Below, piece by piece: positions 20,801 through 32,753 of a DNA stretch of 64,000 nt. Position numbers and translations under genes: made by a program. Below the pieces are notes generated by a model. The model did no database searches, was not told the DNA's origin, and saw nothing but the letters and a program-made list of their open reading frames with translations. The stretch lies in the NCBI GenBank assembly GCA_019454045.1, contig SKCR01023726.1, positions 248,001-312,000 of the forward strand, read 5' to 3'. The DNA is from Zanthoxylum bungeanum (taxonomy: Eukaryota; Streptophyta; Magnoliopsida; Sapindales; Rutaceae). How positions within the stretch are numbered: position 1 is the first letter of the stretch; each line of letters opens with the position of its first letter.

Positions 20801-22232
20801 GCGCTTTACCTTATCATTACTCAAATAACATGCAGAAAATAAATAACGATAATAAACAAATCAAGGTAACATGAAATAGAGTATGTGCCGTATACTCAAG
20901 TGGTACGTGAAGTTTTATCCCGAGTACAGATCATACTACCATCCATTCGAAATCGGCTATGAAATTTATGTCCGGGTTCCCATCCTATATACCACAAGAG
21001 GCGACACATTCATTCATTCAAGGGCCACAACACACATTATACAACGACTCTCATCCAAATAAAATTCAATAAACAATTAAAAGATGAATATAAACTAATG
21101 AGAAAGGTGCTATCAGGTCTAACATTTTATGTCGACTTTCGGAAGCACCGTACACGGTCGTCGGAAGGGTGGATGCTCCGCAACTCCTTCGGTTCACTGG
21201 TTCAACATTTTCTCTCGCTGTTTCACTGCTCAAGCTACCGTTTTTGCTCCGTTTCACTGCTGTTTTGCTGTTGTCTTACTGTTGATTTAAATGCTGTATT
21301 TTGGTCACTGTTATTGGTGTTTTAGGCTACTGTTTTTGTGGTTAAAGGGCTGCTGTTTAGGTGTGATTTGGGCTGCTGTTTGGGTGTGATTTGGGGGCTG
21401 TTTTGGTGAGGTAAAGGGGCTGTTTGGGATGTGCTTTGGTCACGGTAATGAAGGTTCTTTGGTTTGTGATTTTCGGTTATTGAGAGTGAGGGATGATGAG
21501 AGAATCCTTTATTGCTTGTAGCTTTTGTTATGTGTGGATGCTAGGAGTTTTTCTTTTTGTGAATGAGCCAGCAGGGGGAAGTGTTGGAATTAGGTTTCTT
21601 TTATAGGCAAAAGGCTAGGGCTTCTCATTGTTTGAAAAGCAAGGAATCAATTAGGGTTTTGCAAGGAAAGTATATATTTTAATTGGGGGACATGATTTGT
21701 TTGTTTAGGAAGTTAATATATTTAATTTGTTTTGTTTTAGGTAGGTGATTTATTTTATTAGGAAGGGAGATATTTAATTTGTTTTGATTAGGCATACAAT
21801 TTGTTTAGTTTGGTATATAATATCTTGATTGATTTTAATTAGGCATGATTTTATTTGATATCTATTTTAATTTGGTATATGATTTTTAGATTTTATTTAA
21901 TTCCCCATGTGTTAAATATGTGTTTTATTAATTTGGATGTGTTTTATGGGCTTTGGTGGGCTAATTGGGCTTGGGTGTGAGGCTAGCAGCAAAACCAGAA
22001 ATACCGACGTCGTTCGAACGCTACACGAACGCCCGCAATCTGCTTGACGTTCGAACGAGGTCACGAACACAGCACGAACGAAAATAGTAAACTTGTGAAA
22101 TGAATCTGATGACATACTTATTCTGAATTTCCCCTTCCGACGTCCGTTTCCCGTGACTTCCGTGACTTAAAAGGTAGTGTCTCCAAATGAGACTCATCAT
22201 AGGGACTTATATGCAAAAGTGTAGTGCCTACA

Positions 22233-23831
22233 GTCGCCCCCACTTTGATGGGACTTGTGTAATGTGTAACAGTGACAATCCTATCAAAGTTATGCAATGT
22301 ATTTTCACTTACCTGGCTCGCCAGCTGCCACTTGACTTGCCATGTGTTGAGTTGAGTTGATGTTGTGTCGTACCTGGCATGCTAAACCTCACACCCAAGG
22401 TGTCGCAATTACGTCTCTGTACCTAGAGTGTCGCAGTGGTGTCTCCATACCCGGAGTGTCGTACATGGCGTGCTAAACCTCATACCCAAGGCTTCCCTGT
22501 AATATCTCCATACCTGGAGTGCCGTACCTGGCTTGATAAACCTCATACCCAAGGCGTCGATGTAATATCTCCATACCCGGAGTGCCGTACCTGGCGTGCT
22601 AAACCTCATACCCAAGGCGTCGCAGTAATATCTCCATACCCGGAGTGTCGTACCTGGCGTGCTAAACCTCATACCCAAGGCGTCGCAGTAATATCTCCAT
22701 ACCCGGAGTGTCGTACATAGCTTGCTAAACCTCATACCTAATGAGTCGCTGTAATATCTCCATACCCGGAGTGTCGTACCTGGCGTGCTAAACCTCATAC
22801 CCAAGGCGTCGCAGTAATATCTCCATACCCGGAGTGCCGTACCTGGCGTGCTAAACTGATGTCTCCATACCCGGAGTGTCGTACCTGGAAAAAATGATAT
22901 GATGTCTCCATACCCGGAGTGCCGTACCCGGCAAAATTGATGTTGTATCTTCATACCCGGAGTGCTATACCTGGCAAAACTGATACTGATAAGGATGTGG
23001 GCCTCACCCCCAAAGTGCCATACCCGGCGAGATTGATATTGTTAATGATATGGGCCTCGCCCCCAGACTGATACTGATATGGGCCCCGCCCCCAGACTGA
23101 TACTGATATGGGCCTCGCCCCCAGACTGATACTGATATGGGCCTCGCCCCCAAACTGATACTGATATGGGCCTCGCCCCCAGACTGATACTGATATGGGC
23201 CTCGCCCCTAGATTGATACTGATGTGGGCCTCGCCCCCAGACTGATACTGACATGGGCCTCGCCCTAAATTGATACTGATATGGGCCTCAACCATGTGAT
23301 TTATTCTTGAAAACTGCTGACAATGTACTGTTGTTGCTTCTGGTTGGCTTGCATTTGACGCTTTCTCTTTTTCTTCTTTGAAACCTGTGAATACAAAAAC
23401 AAAACAAAACAAACACAAAAAGGAATGCAAAATACGTTACGTGTATGCATGTATGCATGAATGAGTTTCATATCCCGTTGGGTTAAGTCGTCCACCAATT
23501 CCCTTGGTGACTGCTTGGTTTTCTCTTCCTCTGACAGCCTCACTGCCCCATTTCCCATTACTGAAAGGTTATTCTGTCTTTTATGCTTGCTTCTTTTGGG
23601 AATCCCCCGTATTCTGAGTGTCGCTGAATATCATGGTATCATGGTTGAATGCTTTTGTCAAACATACTCATGTCATGTAGGTTGAAAGGAAATGACTCAG
23701 GCAAGTAGTCGAAACAAATGTCTTTATTATTATTCAGGAAAATGTTCGAACAAGTAGACGAAGTCGATGTCTTTATTAAAAAATGCAGAAAATAAACCAG
23801 AAAGAACAGTTTCATTGCCTTCTTCCTCGGC
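22233..23831 (-). repeat. B1 3' untranslated region with two minisatellites
   Basis: From 22370 to about 22990 a unit of about 61 bases (CATACCCGGAGTGTCGTACCTGGCGTGCTAAACCTC and so on) is repeated about nine times. From 23035 to 23290 a unit of about 30 bases (GGGCCTCGCCCCCAGACTGATACTGATAT) is repeated about nine times. Long open frames here (22409-22954, 22951-23430) are only repeat translations. From 23300 to 23831 the sequence is unique to this family and recurs in B2. Minisatellites between gag/pol and the polypurine tract are known for Tat/Ogre elements. Confidence 0.8.
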
Positions 23832-25227
23832 CTATGGTTCTTCACTGCCGTCATCCTCTATCCTCATGGAAGAAACTGGGTGGTTGAGAGTTTGGAGGAC
23901 AAAGCTTTCGGGCAGGCCGAAGTTGATCATGTAAGTGGGTGGGGGAACAGAGTGATAATTTGGTAGAGGGTTGGTGTGTGTGCTAGGCTGTTCTTTTTCA
24001 GGATCAGGTATTTTGTGGGCATCAATGAGGTCCTGAATTTCATACCGGAGGCGGGAACAGCTGTCAGTATCATGGCTGTGTTGCTGGTGGAAGTGACAGT
24101 AGCGGTCTATTTTTAGATGTGGTGGTGGGGGATTTGGAAGTGGTTTAGGCTCCAAGGGTTTTAAAAATCCTTGTCTTGTCAACTTCTCAAGTACTTTGGA
24201 CAAGGTCTTCCCAAGTTGGAGAAACGCCGGTTCTTGATGGCAGCAACCTCGGTAGCAGCGGGCTTGGTCTCAGAATGCCCCCCAGAAATCCTCATATTCT
24301 GGCCATAGAACTTTCGGTTCTCGGCTTTCTCTTCTTCAATATCCATGACAGTTTCCCTCAGCTGTCAGAAATCCGCAATCATTGAAGTCATCCTCCTCAA
24401 CTTGCCATAGATTGAGGGCTTAGTGCCCTTGATGATCATTTTAATCTGGTCTTTCTCTGAAGGTCGAGTCTGCATCTTTAGCAGCTGGCTTCTCCAGCGA
24501 TCCACATACTCCTTGAAGCTTTCCTCTGGCTTCTGCTTAGTGTTCTCCAAATCACGGAGTGACAAGTCGATCTCTAAGTCTGTAACATACTGCTTCAGAA
24601 AAGCATCAGCTAGTTCCCTCCAATCTTCCTTAACCTTCTTCTCAAGGCTATGATACCAAACCACAGGTGCCCCTCGAGTGAAATCCCAAACATCTTTTGG
24701 ACTTGGCGCTGTGATAGGCCTACTGAACTCATGACTGAGACATATTGCCGCAGATGGACCCTCGGGTCTCCATTCCCATTGAACTTGGCCATATCCAACA
24801 TCTTGAACTGAGCAGGCAAGTGTTCCTCAAAGGTCATCGCCTCATAGTCTAGTAAGTCTTCATCATTACCCTTCATCTTACGGGTAACGGACTCTACCTG
24901 GTCACGAAGTTTCTGTATCTCGGCCTGAGACCCGGCTACTCTCCCACCGTCATATTCAGCCATATCATCATAAAAAACGGGGATGTCATCCCCCAACCTA
25001 TTCGGAGGTCTTACATTCTCAGAGTTTCCCCTAGCACGGGGCACAGCCATATTTGCCATGGCATTAGTCAAGGCTTGCAACTGTTCGGTAATTTTGGCGA
25101 AACCATTCTCCAGTTGATCTACGCGAGATATCTCATTTTCTGATCCACTCATATCTGTTACCGGTCTTTTAGTGAGTCTTCCCTCTTCCCTAACCCAACG
25201 GGACTCTATGATATCTTTTATAGACAT
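23832..25227 (-). pseudogene. Tat/Ogre-type gag of B1
   Basis: Read on the minus strand from MSIKDIIESRWVREEGRL at 25227. An early coiled-coil-like part (QLENGFAKITEQLQALTNAM) is followed by the gag core (FKMLDMAKFNGNGDPRVHL, WFGIIA region, DWRELADAFLKQY, KPEESFKEYVDRWRSQLL) and a C-terminal CHFH-x3-HSHDTDSC knuckle-like motif. The frame shifts at about 24650 and 24340-24200, so three open pieces remain. The intact order in B2 shows this should be one protein of about 460 residues. Confidence 0.8.
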
Positions 25228-25238
25228 AGAGGGTGTTA

Positions 25239-25608
25239 TGTCTGAACGTTTGGTAGAAATGATTAATCGTGCTGATGCTTTTATTGCTTTGCCAGGTGGC
25301 TTGGGTAGATTGGAGGAAATTTTATTGTGCTATCTTGGGCGAACCTGAACATACACCAGAAACCAATTGGGCTGTTTAATGTTGATGGATTTTATGATTT
25401 TCTTTGTGTATTTCTTGATGATGCCCGGAGAAATTGGTTCGCGTCAAAACCTTTGAAAGAACTCCTATTTACTATTAGAACTGCTCCGGATCTAATAGAC
25501 CAACTCATAGCCTATGAACCACGAGTTGACCCTATCCTTTCAAAGATAAATTGGTCCGATGACGATCGTGGTAAGAGGCGTAGGATTAATATGGATCTTA
25601 ACCTTTAA
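25239..25608 (+). pseudogene. LOG-like: LOG-like gene, retrotransposon-borne copy 3 (5'-truncated)
   Basis: Starts in mid-gene at SERLVEMINRADAFIALPGG, continues to GLGRLEE, then one T is lost near 25322 and the frame resumes as SWANLNIHQKPIGLFNVDGF through LSKINW to a NMDLNL end at 25608. This copy keeps the two glycines of the catalytic PGGxGTxxE motif, although the following Thr is Arg. The N-terminal Rossmann part was removed by the junction with B1. Confidence 0.85.
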
Positions 25609-26927
25609 TTTCTTGTAGAATTTCAGCTAACCAGGTATTATTTTCTAAACTCTTCTTCTATTTTTTAAAACATTGGGGACAATGTCTCATTTAGGTTTGG
25701 GGGAGGGAATTAGTTGATCAGTACCTTGTTTTTAGTTTGTGTGTTGTTTTTATTTTTAGTCCAAAATTTTTCGAAAAATACAAAAAAATAGAAAAATTTT
25801 CAAAAATTACAAAAATATTTTGCATTTTTTGTTTTTATTTTGAATAAAAAGATGAAATTGGTAAGAGATAGCTGAGTAAGGAGTTTCCACTCCTGAGACG
25901 TATCTCAAACCATTTTTGAAACAAGTTAATTTTTGTTTATTTTCATTTGAATTATTTAATTTGTGAATTCTACTTAACACTGACTAAAATGAATCTCCAT
26001 ATGCTCAGTTGACAGATATTATCAACATATATAGTAACATACGAACATGAGCTAAATTGAAAATTTTGTAATATTTAGTGCTCTAGTTTAATTGGAGAAA
26101 GCATCTCAAAAAGTGATGGAGTAAAAAAAAAAACATCTAAGATCCGAGTTATTAAGTCTGTAAGGGTGTTTTAACACCTAGTGCCCTAAAGCCAACTGGT
26201 TTGGGAGTCACTGGCCAAAAGCTCGCTAAATGGATCAAAGATGTTGCAAAAATATATATATCGGAAGTCTGAGTAATAAGTCCGTAGGGGTGTCTTAACA
26301 CCTGGTGCCCTAAAGCCAACTGGTTTGGGAGCCATCGACCCAACACTCGCTACATAGATGGAAGATATTGTATATAAATAATAAAAAAATCAAAAATCAA
26401 AAATCAGAAAAATCAGAAAAATTATTCCATTGCTGCAAAAAGATGTGATTCTGATAAAACTTTAGGACAAAAATATTACTCTCTTATCAACTACACTGTG
26501 ACTGTTGTTGGCAAAAATGAGTTGATTAATATTTTGTCAACTGTGTATATGGAGAATGCTAAAAATAATCGGATAATTTACTTATTCGGTAATTTAGAAT
26601 GAAACAAAACAACTATTGACTTGGAGTAGAAGTTTCACCTGATTAGTCACTAACTTCTTTATTCTATTTTCTCTTGTCTTTTTGCTTTTGTGTGCATTAG
26701 TTTTATTATCTTTTTACTTTTGTAAAACGTTTGTGGGTATCGTTGCTGTAAGCCCTCACGAGACTATAACTCGTCCACTAGGGACACCTACGGGTTTAAA
26801 GGCTTGTTGCATATGCTAAATGCAACCGTGATCCCTACGAAAGTGGCTTAGTTTAATTTTAATTGTTTCTTGTATTTTATTTTATTTTTTTTGCTCGAGG
26901 ACAAGCAAAATGTTAGGTTTTGGGGTG
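25609..26927 (+). other. Athila 3' untranslated region, array copy
   Basis: Same order as 5332-6675: hairpin and polypurine tract (about 25669-25710), two GGTGTTTTAACACC blocks (about 26145-26250 and 26270-26365), the conserved structured block (about 26728-26850) and the final polypurine tract TTTTGGGGTG before 26928. No coding frame. Confidence 0.7.
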
Positions 26928-28999
26928 TGATGAGCGGAAAATATATCAATATTTACCGCCCATTTTACTTAATATTTTGTTTAGTTTCTCGGGTTTGATG
27001 AACGTTTTGATGTGTTTTAGTTTATTTTGCAGATAAAATAATATTGGGACACAATAAAATCATTTAGGACGAAATATGGGTCAAATAAGGGCAAAAATTG
27101 GACTTGACATATTAATTTTGGAGATTGGAAACTTGAAAGGGCGTTTTAATGAAGTGCAGTTTTGGAAATTTCAGTTTTGCACATCTGTCGTATTTTGGGT
27201 ATAACTTTTTACTCCCATATCGGATTGAGCTGATTCAAGCTCCAGATTAAATAAGACTCAAAGATCTACAATATTGAAGAACAAAATAATTTAGAATTCT
27301 AAATATTTCATGCCCGAAATTGATAAACCATGCATAAGTGTGTTGTGTGTAATTATTAAAGTCATTTTCAATCATTTTCAAAGCAAAAAATAAATTAATA
27401 AATAAATAATAAAAATTATCAAATCATCACCAAACATTATAAGAGATTAGTGGAGCAATTAATAATGGATTTGGTGGAGCAATTAGTGGGGCAATTAGTG
27501 GAGCAATTAATAATTGATTTGGTGGATGATTTCATGGAGGCAAAATTTTGCCTATAAATACCAAGTCATTTCATTTGTAAAATTCATACTTTCTTCTAAG
27601 GAATTCCTTAAGAATACTAAGAAGATTGTATCTTGTTTGTTTATTTACAGCTTTTACTAATTAATTTCCGTTTTCGCACTTTCTTTTCTTTACTTTTCAA
27701 TTTTTACTTTCGCAATTTACTTTTACGCACAGTACTTTTCTTTCTTTAATTTTCAGTTTTTAATTTTCAGTAATGAGGAGGTAACTCCCCTTTGCTGCGG
27801 TAAAAGGTAAAACTTTTATGACTAACATTTAGATTAATCTCCCTTAATTATAATATATAAACTAGTTAAAACCTGACTTAACGAGGATACCGCCATATTG
27901 GTCGGTTAGTAATTATTTAAATTGGTTTTAACCTGACTAAACTGGATACCGCCTGATTGGTCGGTTGGTAATTAATTATTAATTTGAATTAATCTGGATA
28001 CCGCCTATATGGCTGGTTGGTAATTATCATGCAAAGTTAATATATTATATTAATGGAGATATCTAAAATAGAAGTAATAAAAGTGGATCATTTTACCTCA
28101 GCATTTTCTTTTATTGTACTTTTACTTTATTTACTTTTCAGCAATTTACTTTCAGCATTTACTTTTCAGCAATTTACTTTCAGCATTTACTTTTCAGCAT
28201 TTAATTTTCAGTATTTAATTTCAGCATTTACTTTCCGTCATTTAATTTTCAGTATTTAATTTTCAGTATTTTACTTTATGTCTTTTATTTTATTTAAGTT
28301 TTTTTTACTACCCGTAAATATGTGTCGTAACTAAGCCAGTTATCTGGGGTTGTGATGAAATCCAAAATCACCGGTTTATAAGGGGTTAAATTATAGTTTG
28401 GGTAATTTAAAGGTTTACTTTTTAAGTCTTAAGCTTAATGCGTCTTGTTAATTGGCCACTAATAAGATTGATGTGGTAAATCTAAAATAAACTTGACAAA
28501 TAAATTTTAGGTTTCAGCCTTAAATTTAATAGCCCACGATCTTCCTTGAGGATAGATAACCCTTTAATAGATTTCCTTACAGGATAGACATATACCTGTC
28601 GGGCGGGGGTAGCCATAATTGGAACTTAAACTTAATGAATCCAGATAATTTGGTTGACATAGACATATGGTTCAATTGGGTAAACTGGGTATTTGCGTCT
28701 GACCATCGACAGAGGCTTTTGCATAATTTAGCGTTCCAGGTTAGTAAACCTATTTATTACACAAACATAAAATAACCACTTCATCTTTAAAATGATATTA
28801 GAAGAAATCACAACCCTATATAGTTTTTAAATTTAGAATCATCACCATTTCAAATCAATCCAACAAACTGTTAGATACTAGTAATCATTTGACCTCGTAA
28901 AATTAATAGATTAGATATTAAGTCCTCGTGGGATCGATATTTTTATACTACTTGAACGATACGTGCGCTTGCGTTATACGTGTGTGTTTACGCCGGTCA
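26928..28999 (+). mobile_element. Athila LTR shared by two array members
   Basis: TGATGAGCGG to CGCCGGTCA, 2072 bases, preceded by a polypurine tract and followed by a primer site. It therefore acts as 3' LTR of the left member and 5' LTR of the right one. TATAAATA lies at 27553-27560. There are no CACGTG boxes. Short arrays of TTTTCAGCATTTACT units lie at about 28130-28270. Confidence 0.88.
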
Positions 29000-29005
29000 A
29001 GTTTT

Positions 29006-29023
29006 TGGCGCCGTTGCCGGGGA
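29006..29023 (+). other. Primer binding site, tRNA-Asp type
   Basis: TGGCGCCGTTGCCGGGGA starts 7 bases after the LTR and is complementary to the 3' end of plant tRNA-Asp including CCA, the primer used by Athila elements. Confidence 0.88.
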
Positions 29024-29127
29024 CTTATTTATCTTTTACTATTAGTTTAGGGGTTAGATACGTTACTTGTATCTAATTTCTTTTTACTTGTTTTTGTTTT
29101 CTTGTGTTTCAGGTTCTCAGAAATTAC

Positions 29128-30599
29128 ATGAGACGAACCAGAAGCTTTGAACTCCGACCGCTTGACCTAGAAATTGAAAGAACCATCAGACAGTTGAGAA
29201 GGGAAAGGCGAGAAGGCCAATAAGCAATCATTAACATGGAACCTGAACCGTTGGAGGTTGCACCACCAATTCCCATTCGAGACAGAACCATTCCGGTGGT
29301 TGACAGACTCATTTCCTGTATTGTACTTCCTCTCTTACCAGCAAATGCGTGTGACATCAAAACATGCATTCAGATGATTCGGCAGTCAGTTCAGTTCGGG
29401 GGGAATGCAACTGAAGATCTTAATGCCCACATTAGTAACTTCCTGGAAGTTTGCGGCACTTTCAATTACAACCGAGAAGATGAAGAAGCAATGAGACTGC
29501 GAGTTTTTCCATATTCCCTGAAGGACAGAGCTAAAGCTTTGCTACATTCACTACCAGCAGGTTCCATCACAACTTGGAACATTTTAGCCACCAAATATCT
29601 TGCAAAGTACTTTCCACCAGCCATAACAGGAAAACTGAGGAATGACATCACATCCTTTGTACAACAAGATTCAGAATCCCTCTGCGAAACTTGGGAAAGG
29701 TACAAAGATTTGCTCCGGAAATGTCCTCACCATGAGATTCCAAAATGGCTTCAAGTCCAAACTTTCTAAATGGACTTTCTGGAATAATGAGAACCACAAT
29801 CGATGCTGCTGCTGGAGGAGCTTTAATGGCAAAAGGAGAAGATCAAGCCTGTGACCTAATCGAAGAAATGGCCAACAACAATTCTTTGTGGCCAACAGAA
29901 AGGAGCATGATCCAAAGAATTGCAGGAATTTATAAAAGTGGAGCCAGTATAGCAGTCAACGCCAAGCTGGATCAGATATGCAAATTTATGGAGACTCTTA
30001 CCACTAGATCCACAAGTTCACCATATGGAGGAGCACCAGAGTCGAACCAACTTGAAGAAACGGTGAATTATGTCAACAATTTCAACAGACATGGGAACAA
30101 TCCATATTCCAACACCTACAACCCAGGGTGGAGGAATCATCCTAATTTATCATGGAGCAACAATTCAGGCCAACAACAGAACTATCCACCACCTGAATTC
30201 CAGCAACAGAACAAAAGCCAGGAGCAAGCAAATGAATCAGGAATAACAGAAGTGTTGACCCACTTGAAAAAGATAGAAGCAAAACACGACTCTCAAGCAG
30301 CAAGATATGATACTATGTTTCAATCTCAATCAGCAAGATATGATGCTATGTTTCAATCCCAAGCAGCATTAATTCAAAGTCAATCTGCTTCTATTAAAGC
30401 ATTGGAGAATCAAATTGGACAACTGGCAAATGCTCAGAGTTACAGACCGCCAGGTACCCTTCCTAGCAACACGGAGCCAAATCCAAGAAACATGGGGAAG
30501 GAGCAATGTCATGCCATCATGTTAAAAAGCGGTACTGAAATCAACAAAGATGTTGGAGCCAAAACAGCTGCTGAGGAAGTTCCAAAAGAAACAAAGTAA
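29128..30599 (+). pseudogene. Athila-type gag, array copy
   Basis: MRRTRSFELRPLDLEIERTI begins at 29128, just after a TTTCAG/G acceptor-like site, but a stop follows at about 29221. A further ATG at 29236 opens the frame through the gag core (LPAGSITTW, LAKYFPP, CPHHEIPKW). A one-base loss near 29766 shifts it; the rest continues at 29769-30599, including NYVNNFNRHGNNPY and the repeated SARYDAMFQSQ unit near 30300-30370, absent from A1. A stop at 30597 separates it from the protease frame. It thus supplies the gag N-terminal part missing in A1. Confidence 0.82.
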
Positions 30600-30602
30600 C
30601 AG

Positions 30603-31709
30603 ATGGAGGAAAAAGAAGCAAAGGAAAAAGAACAGATCATTCCACCTCCACCTTTTCCTCAACGTCTTCAGAAGAAAAAATTGGACAAGCAGTTTTCTCG
30701 GTTCCTAGAGATCTTCAAAAAGCTGCATATCAACATTCCATTTGCAGAAGCGTTGGAACAAATGCCCAGCTATGCCAAATTCATGAAAAACATTCTTTCA
30801 CGAAAGCGGAGATTGGGAGATTATGAGACAGTAGCATTATCAGAAGAATGCAGCGCTATCATTCAGAGGAAACTTCCCCCAAAGTTGAAAGATCCTGGCA
30901 GTTTCAATGTTCCTTGCACCATAGGAGAACATGACTTCGGTAAGGCTCTGTGTGATTTAGGTGCGAGTGTTAACTTGATGCCTTTTTCTATTTTCAGGAA
31001 ATTACAGATTGGAGAAACAATGCCAACTTTAGTCTCACTACAACTTGCTGATAGAACGCTCGTATTTCCAAGAGGCGTAGTTGAGGATGTGCTGGTCAAG
31101 GTTGACAAATTCATTTTCCCAGTAGATTTTATTGTCCTTGATATGGAGGAAGACACAGACGTGCCAATCATCCTCGGGAGACCATTCTTGGCTACAGGTC
31201 GAACCATTATTGATGTACAAAAAGGAGAATTAACCATGAGGGTACAGGACCAAGAAGTAACATTCAATGTTTTCAAGGCCATGAATTTCCCAGATGATGA
31301 AAAGAATGAGGATTGTTTCAGACTTGATGTGATACATAGTACCGTTCAGAACTCTAATGAAATACAAAGTTCTACTAACAAACTTAAAACATGTCAATTG
31401 CCTGTAAAGCCTAAAGATAAAGCATCTTTTGCACTGAAAGAGCCAATTCTTGCACTACAAGCAACAGAAGAGAAAAAGTTCCACCAGCTCAACGAATTGG
31501 AGGAATTTCACAATCAGACTTTTGAGGATGCCAAATTGTACAAAGAAAAGGGCAAGAAAAGACATGATGAGAAGTTAGTGCGCATACAACTAGAACCAGG
31601 GCAGAAGGTACTGTTAAACAAATCAAGGGTGAAATTCTTCCCATGGAAGCCAAAATCACGGTGGTCAGGTCCATTTGTGATCACCAAAGTTTTACCAAAT
31701 AGCCGTTGA
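30603..31709 (+). CDS. Aspartic protease fused in frame to integrase C-terminal tail
   Basis: A 368-codon open frame. Residues about 15-80 hold FPQRLQKKKLDKQFSRFL and FAEALEQMPSY; the protease active site is in CDLGASVNLMP near residue 117, with ILGRPFLATGR near 190. After a variable Ser/Lys stretch the frame runs through KLYKEKGKKRHDEK into LEPGQKVLLNKSRVKFFPWK and RWSGPFVITKVLP, the integrase C-tail. Reverse transcriptase, RNase H and the integrase zinc finger and core are missing with no stop at the join, so the deletion is an in-frame fusion. The frame ends early at 31709 because of a base change before the last about 35 codons. Confidence 0.8.
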   Translation: MEEKEAKEKEQIIPPPPFPQRLQKKKLDKQFSRFLEIFKKLHINIPFAEALEQMPSYAKFMKNILSRKRRLGDYETVALSEECSAIIQRKLPPKLKDPGSFNVPCTIGEHDFGKALCDLGASVNLMPFSIFRKLQIGETMPTLVSLQLADRTLVFPRGVVEDVLVKVDKFIFPVDFIVLDMEEDTDVPIILGRPFLATGRTIIDVQKGELTMRVQDQEVTFNVFKAMNFPDDEKNEDCFRLDVIHSTVQNSNEIQSSTNKLKTCQLPVKPKDKASFALKEPILALQATEEKKFHQLNELEEFHNQTFEDAKLYKEKGKKRHDEKLVRIQLEPGQKVLLNKSRVKFFPWKPKSRWSGPFVITKVLPNSR

Positions 31710-31961
31710 GATACATGATCCTGACTCCAACAAGACTTTCAAGGTTAAAAACAACGTGTCAAGCACTACTGGGAGAATCATTTGAGCGACAAAAAGAAAG
31801 TGTTACACTTTCAGATCCAGCTTAACTTTCGAGAAGTCAAGTCTGGTTGACGACTCTAAACTTAGCGCTAGCAGGGAGGCAACCCATGCAATTTTTGTAT
31901 ATATTGTGACTGGTGTGTTTTATTTTTTGTGTTTAATTTTTGCAGGTTTAGTCATTTCAAG

Positions 31962-32381
31962 ATGGAAGAAGCTCTCGCAAATCTTCGCAAGCAATTTCCT
32001 TCTCTCCCTCAAAACTCTCTGATGAAAGTCTACAAAGCTCGCTTGGAACAGATGAGACTACTAACAATCCATGGTGTTCCTAATGACATTCGTTGGGTAA
32101 TTGAAGCACAAGTCCGATTGGCATGTGAGTCTTCTGACTCTTTTATTTCACATCTGCCTGGTTTTGGAAGAAGCACCTATGCAAAGAAATGTAGAGCTAA
32201 ACAAATGGGTGTTTGTTACAAATGTGCACGCTGGAATTGCAATACTCGTTGTCGTTCTTTAGGAATGGTGTCTGATAATCGCGAAGACAAAATTAAATTC
32301 ATTAGGGATGGCTTGAGTAAGGAGTCTTTAGATGATTATCTTCAACTCTTGAGATGCATCCCAGTGGATATGTTCACATAG
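31962..32381 (+). CDS. Small Cys-rich basic protein in the env-like slot, intact copy
   Basis: 139 codons from the ATG at 31962; the longer open frame from 31929 crosses a likely splice acceptor (TTTTTGCAG/G, 31945), so I prefer this start. Residues 1-70 are mixed helical sequence (MEEALANLRKQFPSLPQNSL). Then comes GRSTYAKKCRAKQMGVCYKC, with further Cys at C-x4-C-x3-C spacing, a basic cluster leading into a zinc-finger-like Cys group. The tail (DDYLQLLRCIPVDMFT) is acidic and hydrophobic. I know no host family for it. The basic-run-plus-Cys layout recalls small nucleic-acid-binding proteins of carla-type plant viruses, but the Cys spacing is shorter, so this is a weak hint. Copy 1 at 3863-4162 is frameshifted. 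Confidence 0.6.
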   Translation: MEEALANLRKQFPSLPQNSLMKVYKARLEQMRLLTIHGVPNDIRWVIEAQVRLACESSDSFISHLPGFGRSTYAKKCRAKQMGVCYKCARWNCNTRCRSLGMVSDNREDKIKFIRDGLSKESLDDYLQLLRCIPVDMFT

Positions 32382-32753
32382 CCATTCGCAAATTACATAC
32401 ACAATTCCAAAAAAAAGACAACAATTAAGTCTGGGAATCTGACTCAAAAAACCTTGTTTGCCAGTTTATAAGAAAATTGGATGGGAAGCTTGTCCCTGAC
32501 GCATAGACGTCAATCAAGCCGCTACTTTTCTTGTACATATTATATCTCTTTGTCTTTTCCTAATAATTGTAAATTATTTTGTTGTTTCTTTTATTTTCTC
32601 CGACAGGATCCAGACCTTTTTGACTATCACGATTTATTTTACTGTTAACTAATAATCGTCCTTTGGAAGATACTTGTGCTATTATTACTTACCCTTTTTA
32701 GGTTTTATAATTTCAACTCATCATTGCACTTTTGAAGACATCCATAGTAAAAC
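32382..32753 (+). other. Spacer before LOG, array copy
   Basis: T-rich sequence, a CTCCGACAG acceptor-like site at about 32600-32608, then the block matching 4511-4614 with small deletions and a stop. Conservation of the acceptor in both copies supports splicing to the LOG message. Confidence 0.4.

Larger units (their letters stand above)
19191..22232 (-). mobile_element. B1 left LTR
   Basis: 3042 bases from TGTGGGAACACAG to GTGCCTACA. It begins with CCCGGGCTCGCGGCCCGG-type palindromic GC-rich sequence, then carries two tandem arrays (19770-20110 and 20190-20800), then a T/G-rich half. It is longer than the B2 LTRs (about 2.68 kb), partly because of extra repeat units. Confidence 0.85.

Noticed and set aside
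22409..23430. Long minus-strand open frames of 181 and 159 codons
   Set aside because: They translate 61- and 30-base minisatellite units; the protein repeats mirror the DNA repeats and similar frames open on the other strand.
31962..32381. Calling the Cys-rich ORF an integrated plant virus gene
   Set aside because: Only the general layout of basic residues plus Cys resembles carla-type nucleic-acid-binding proteins; Cys spacing differs and no other viral gene is present.
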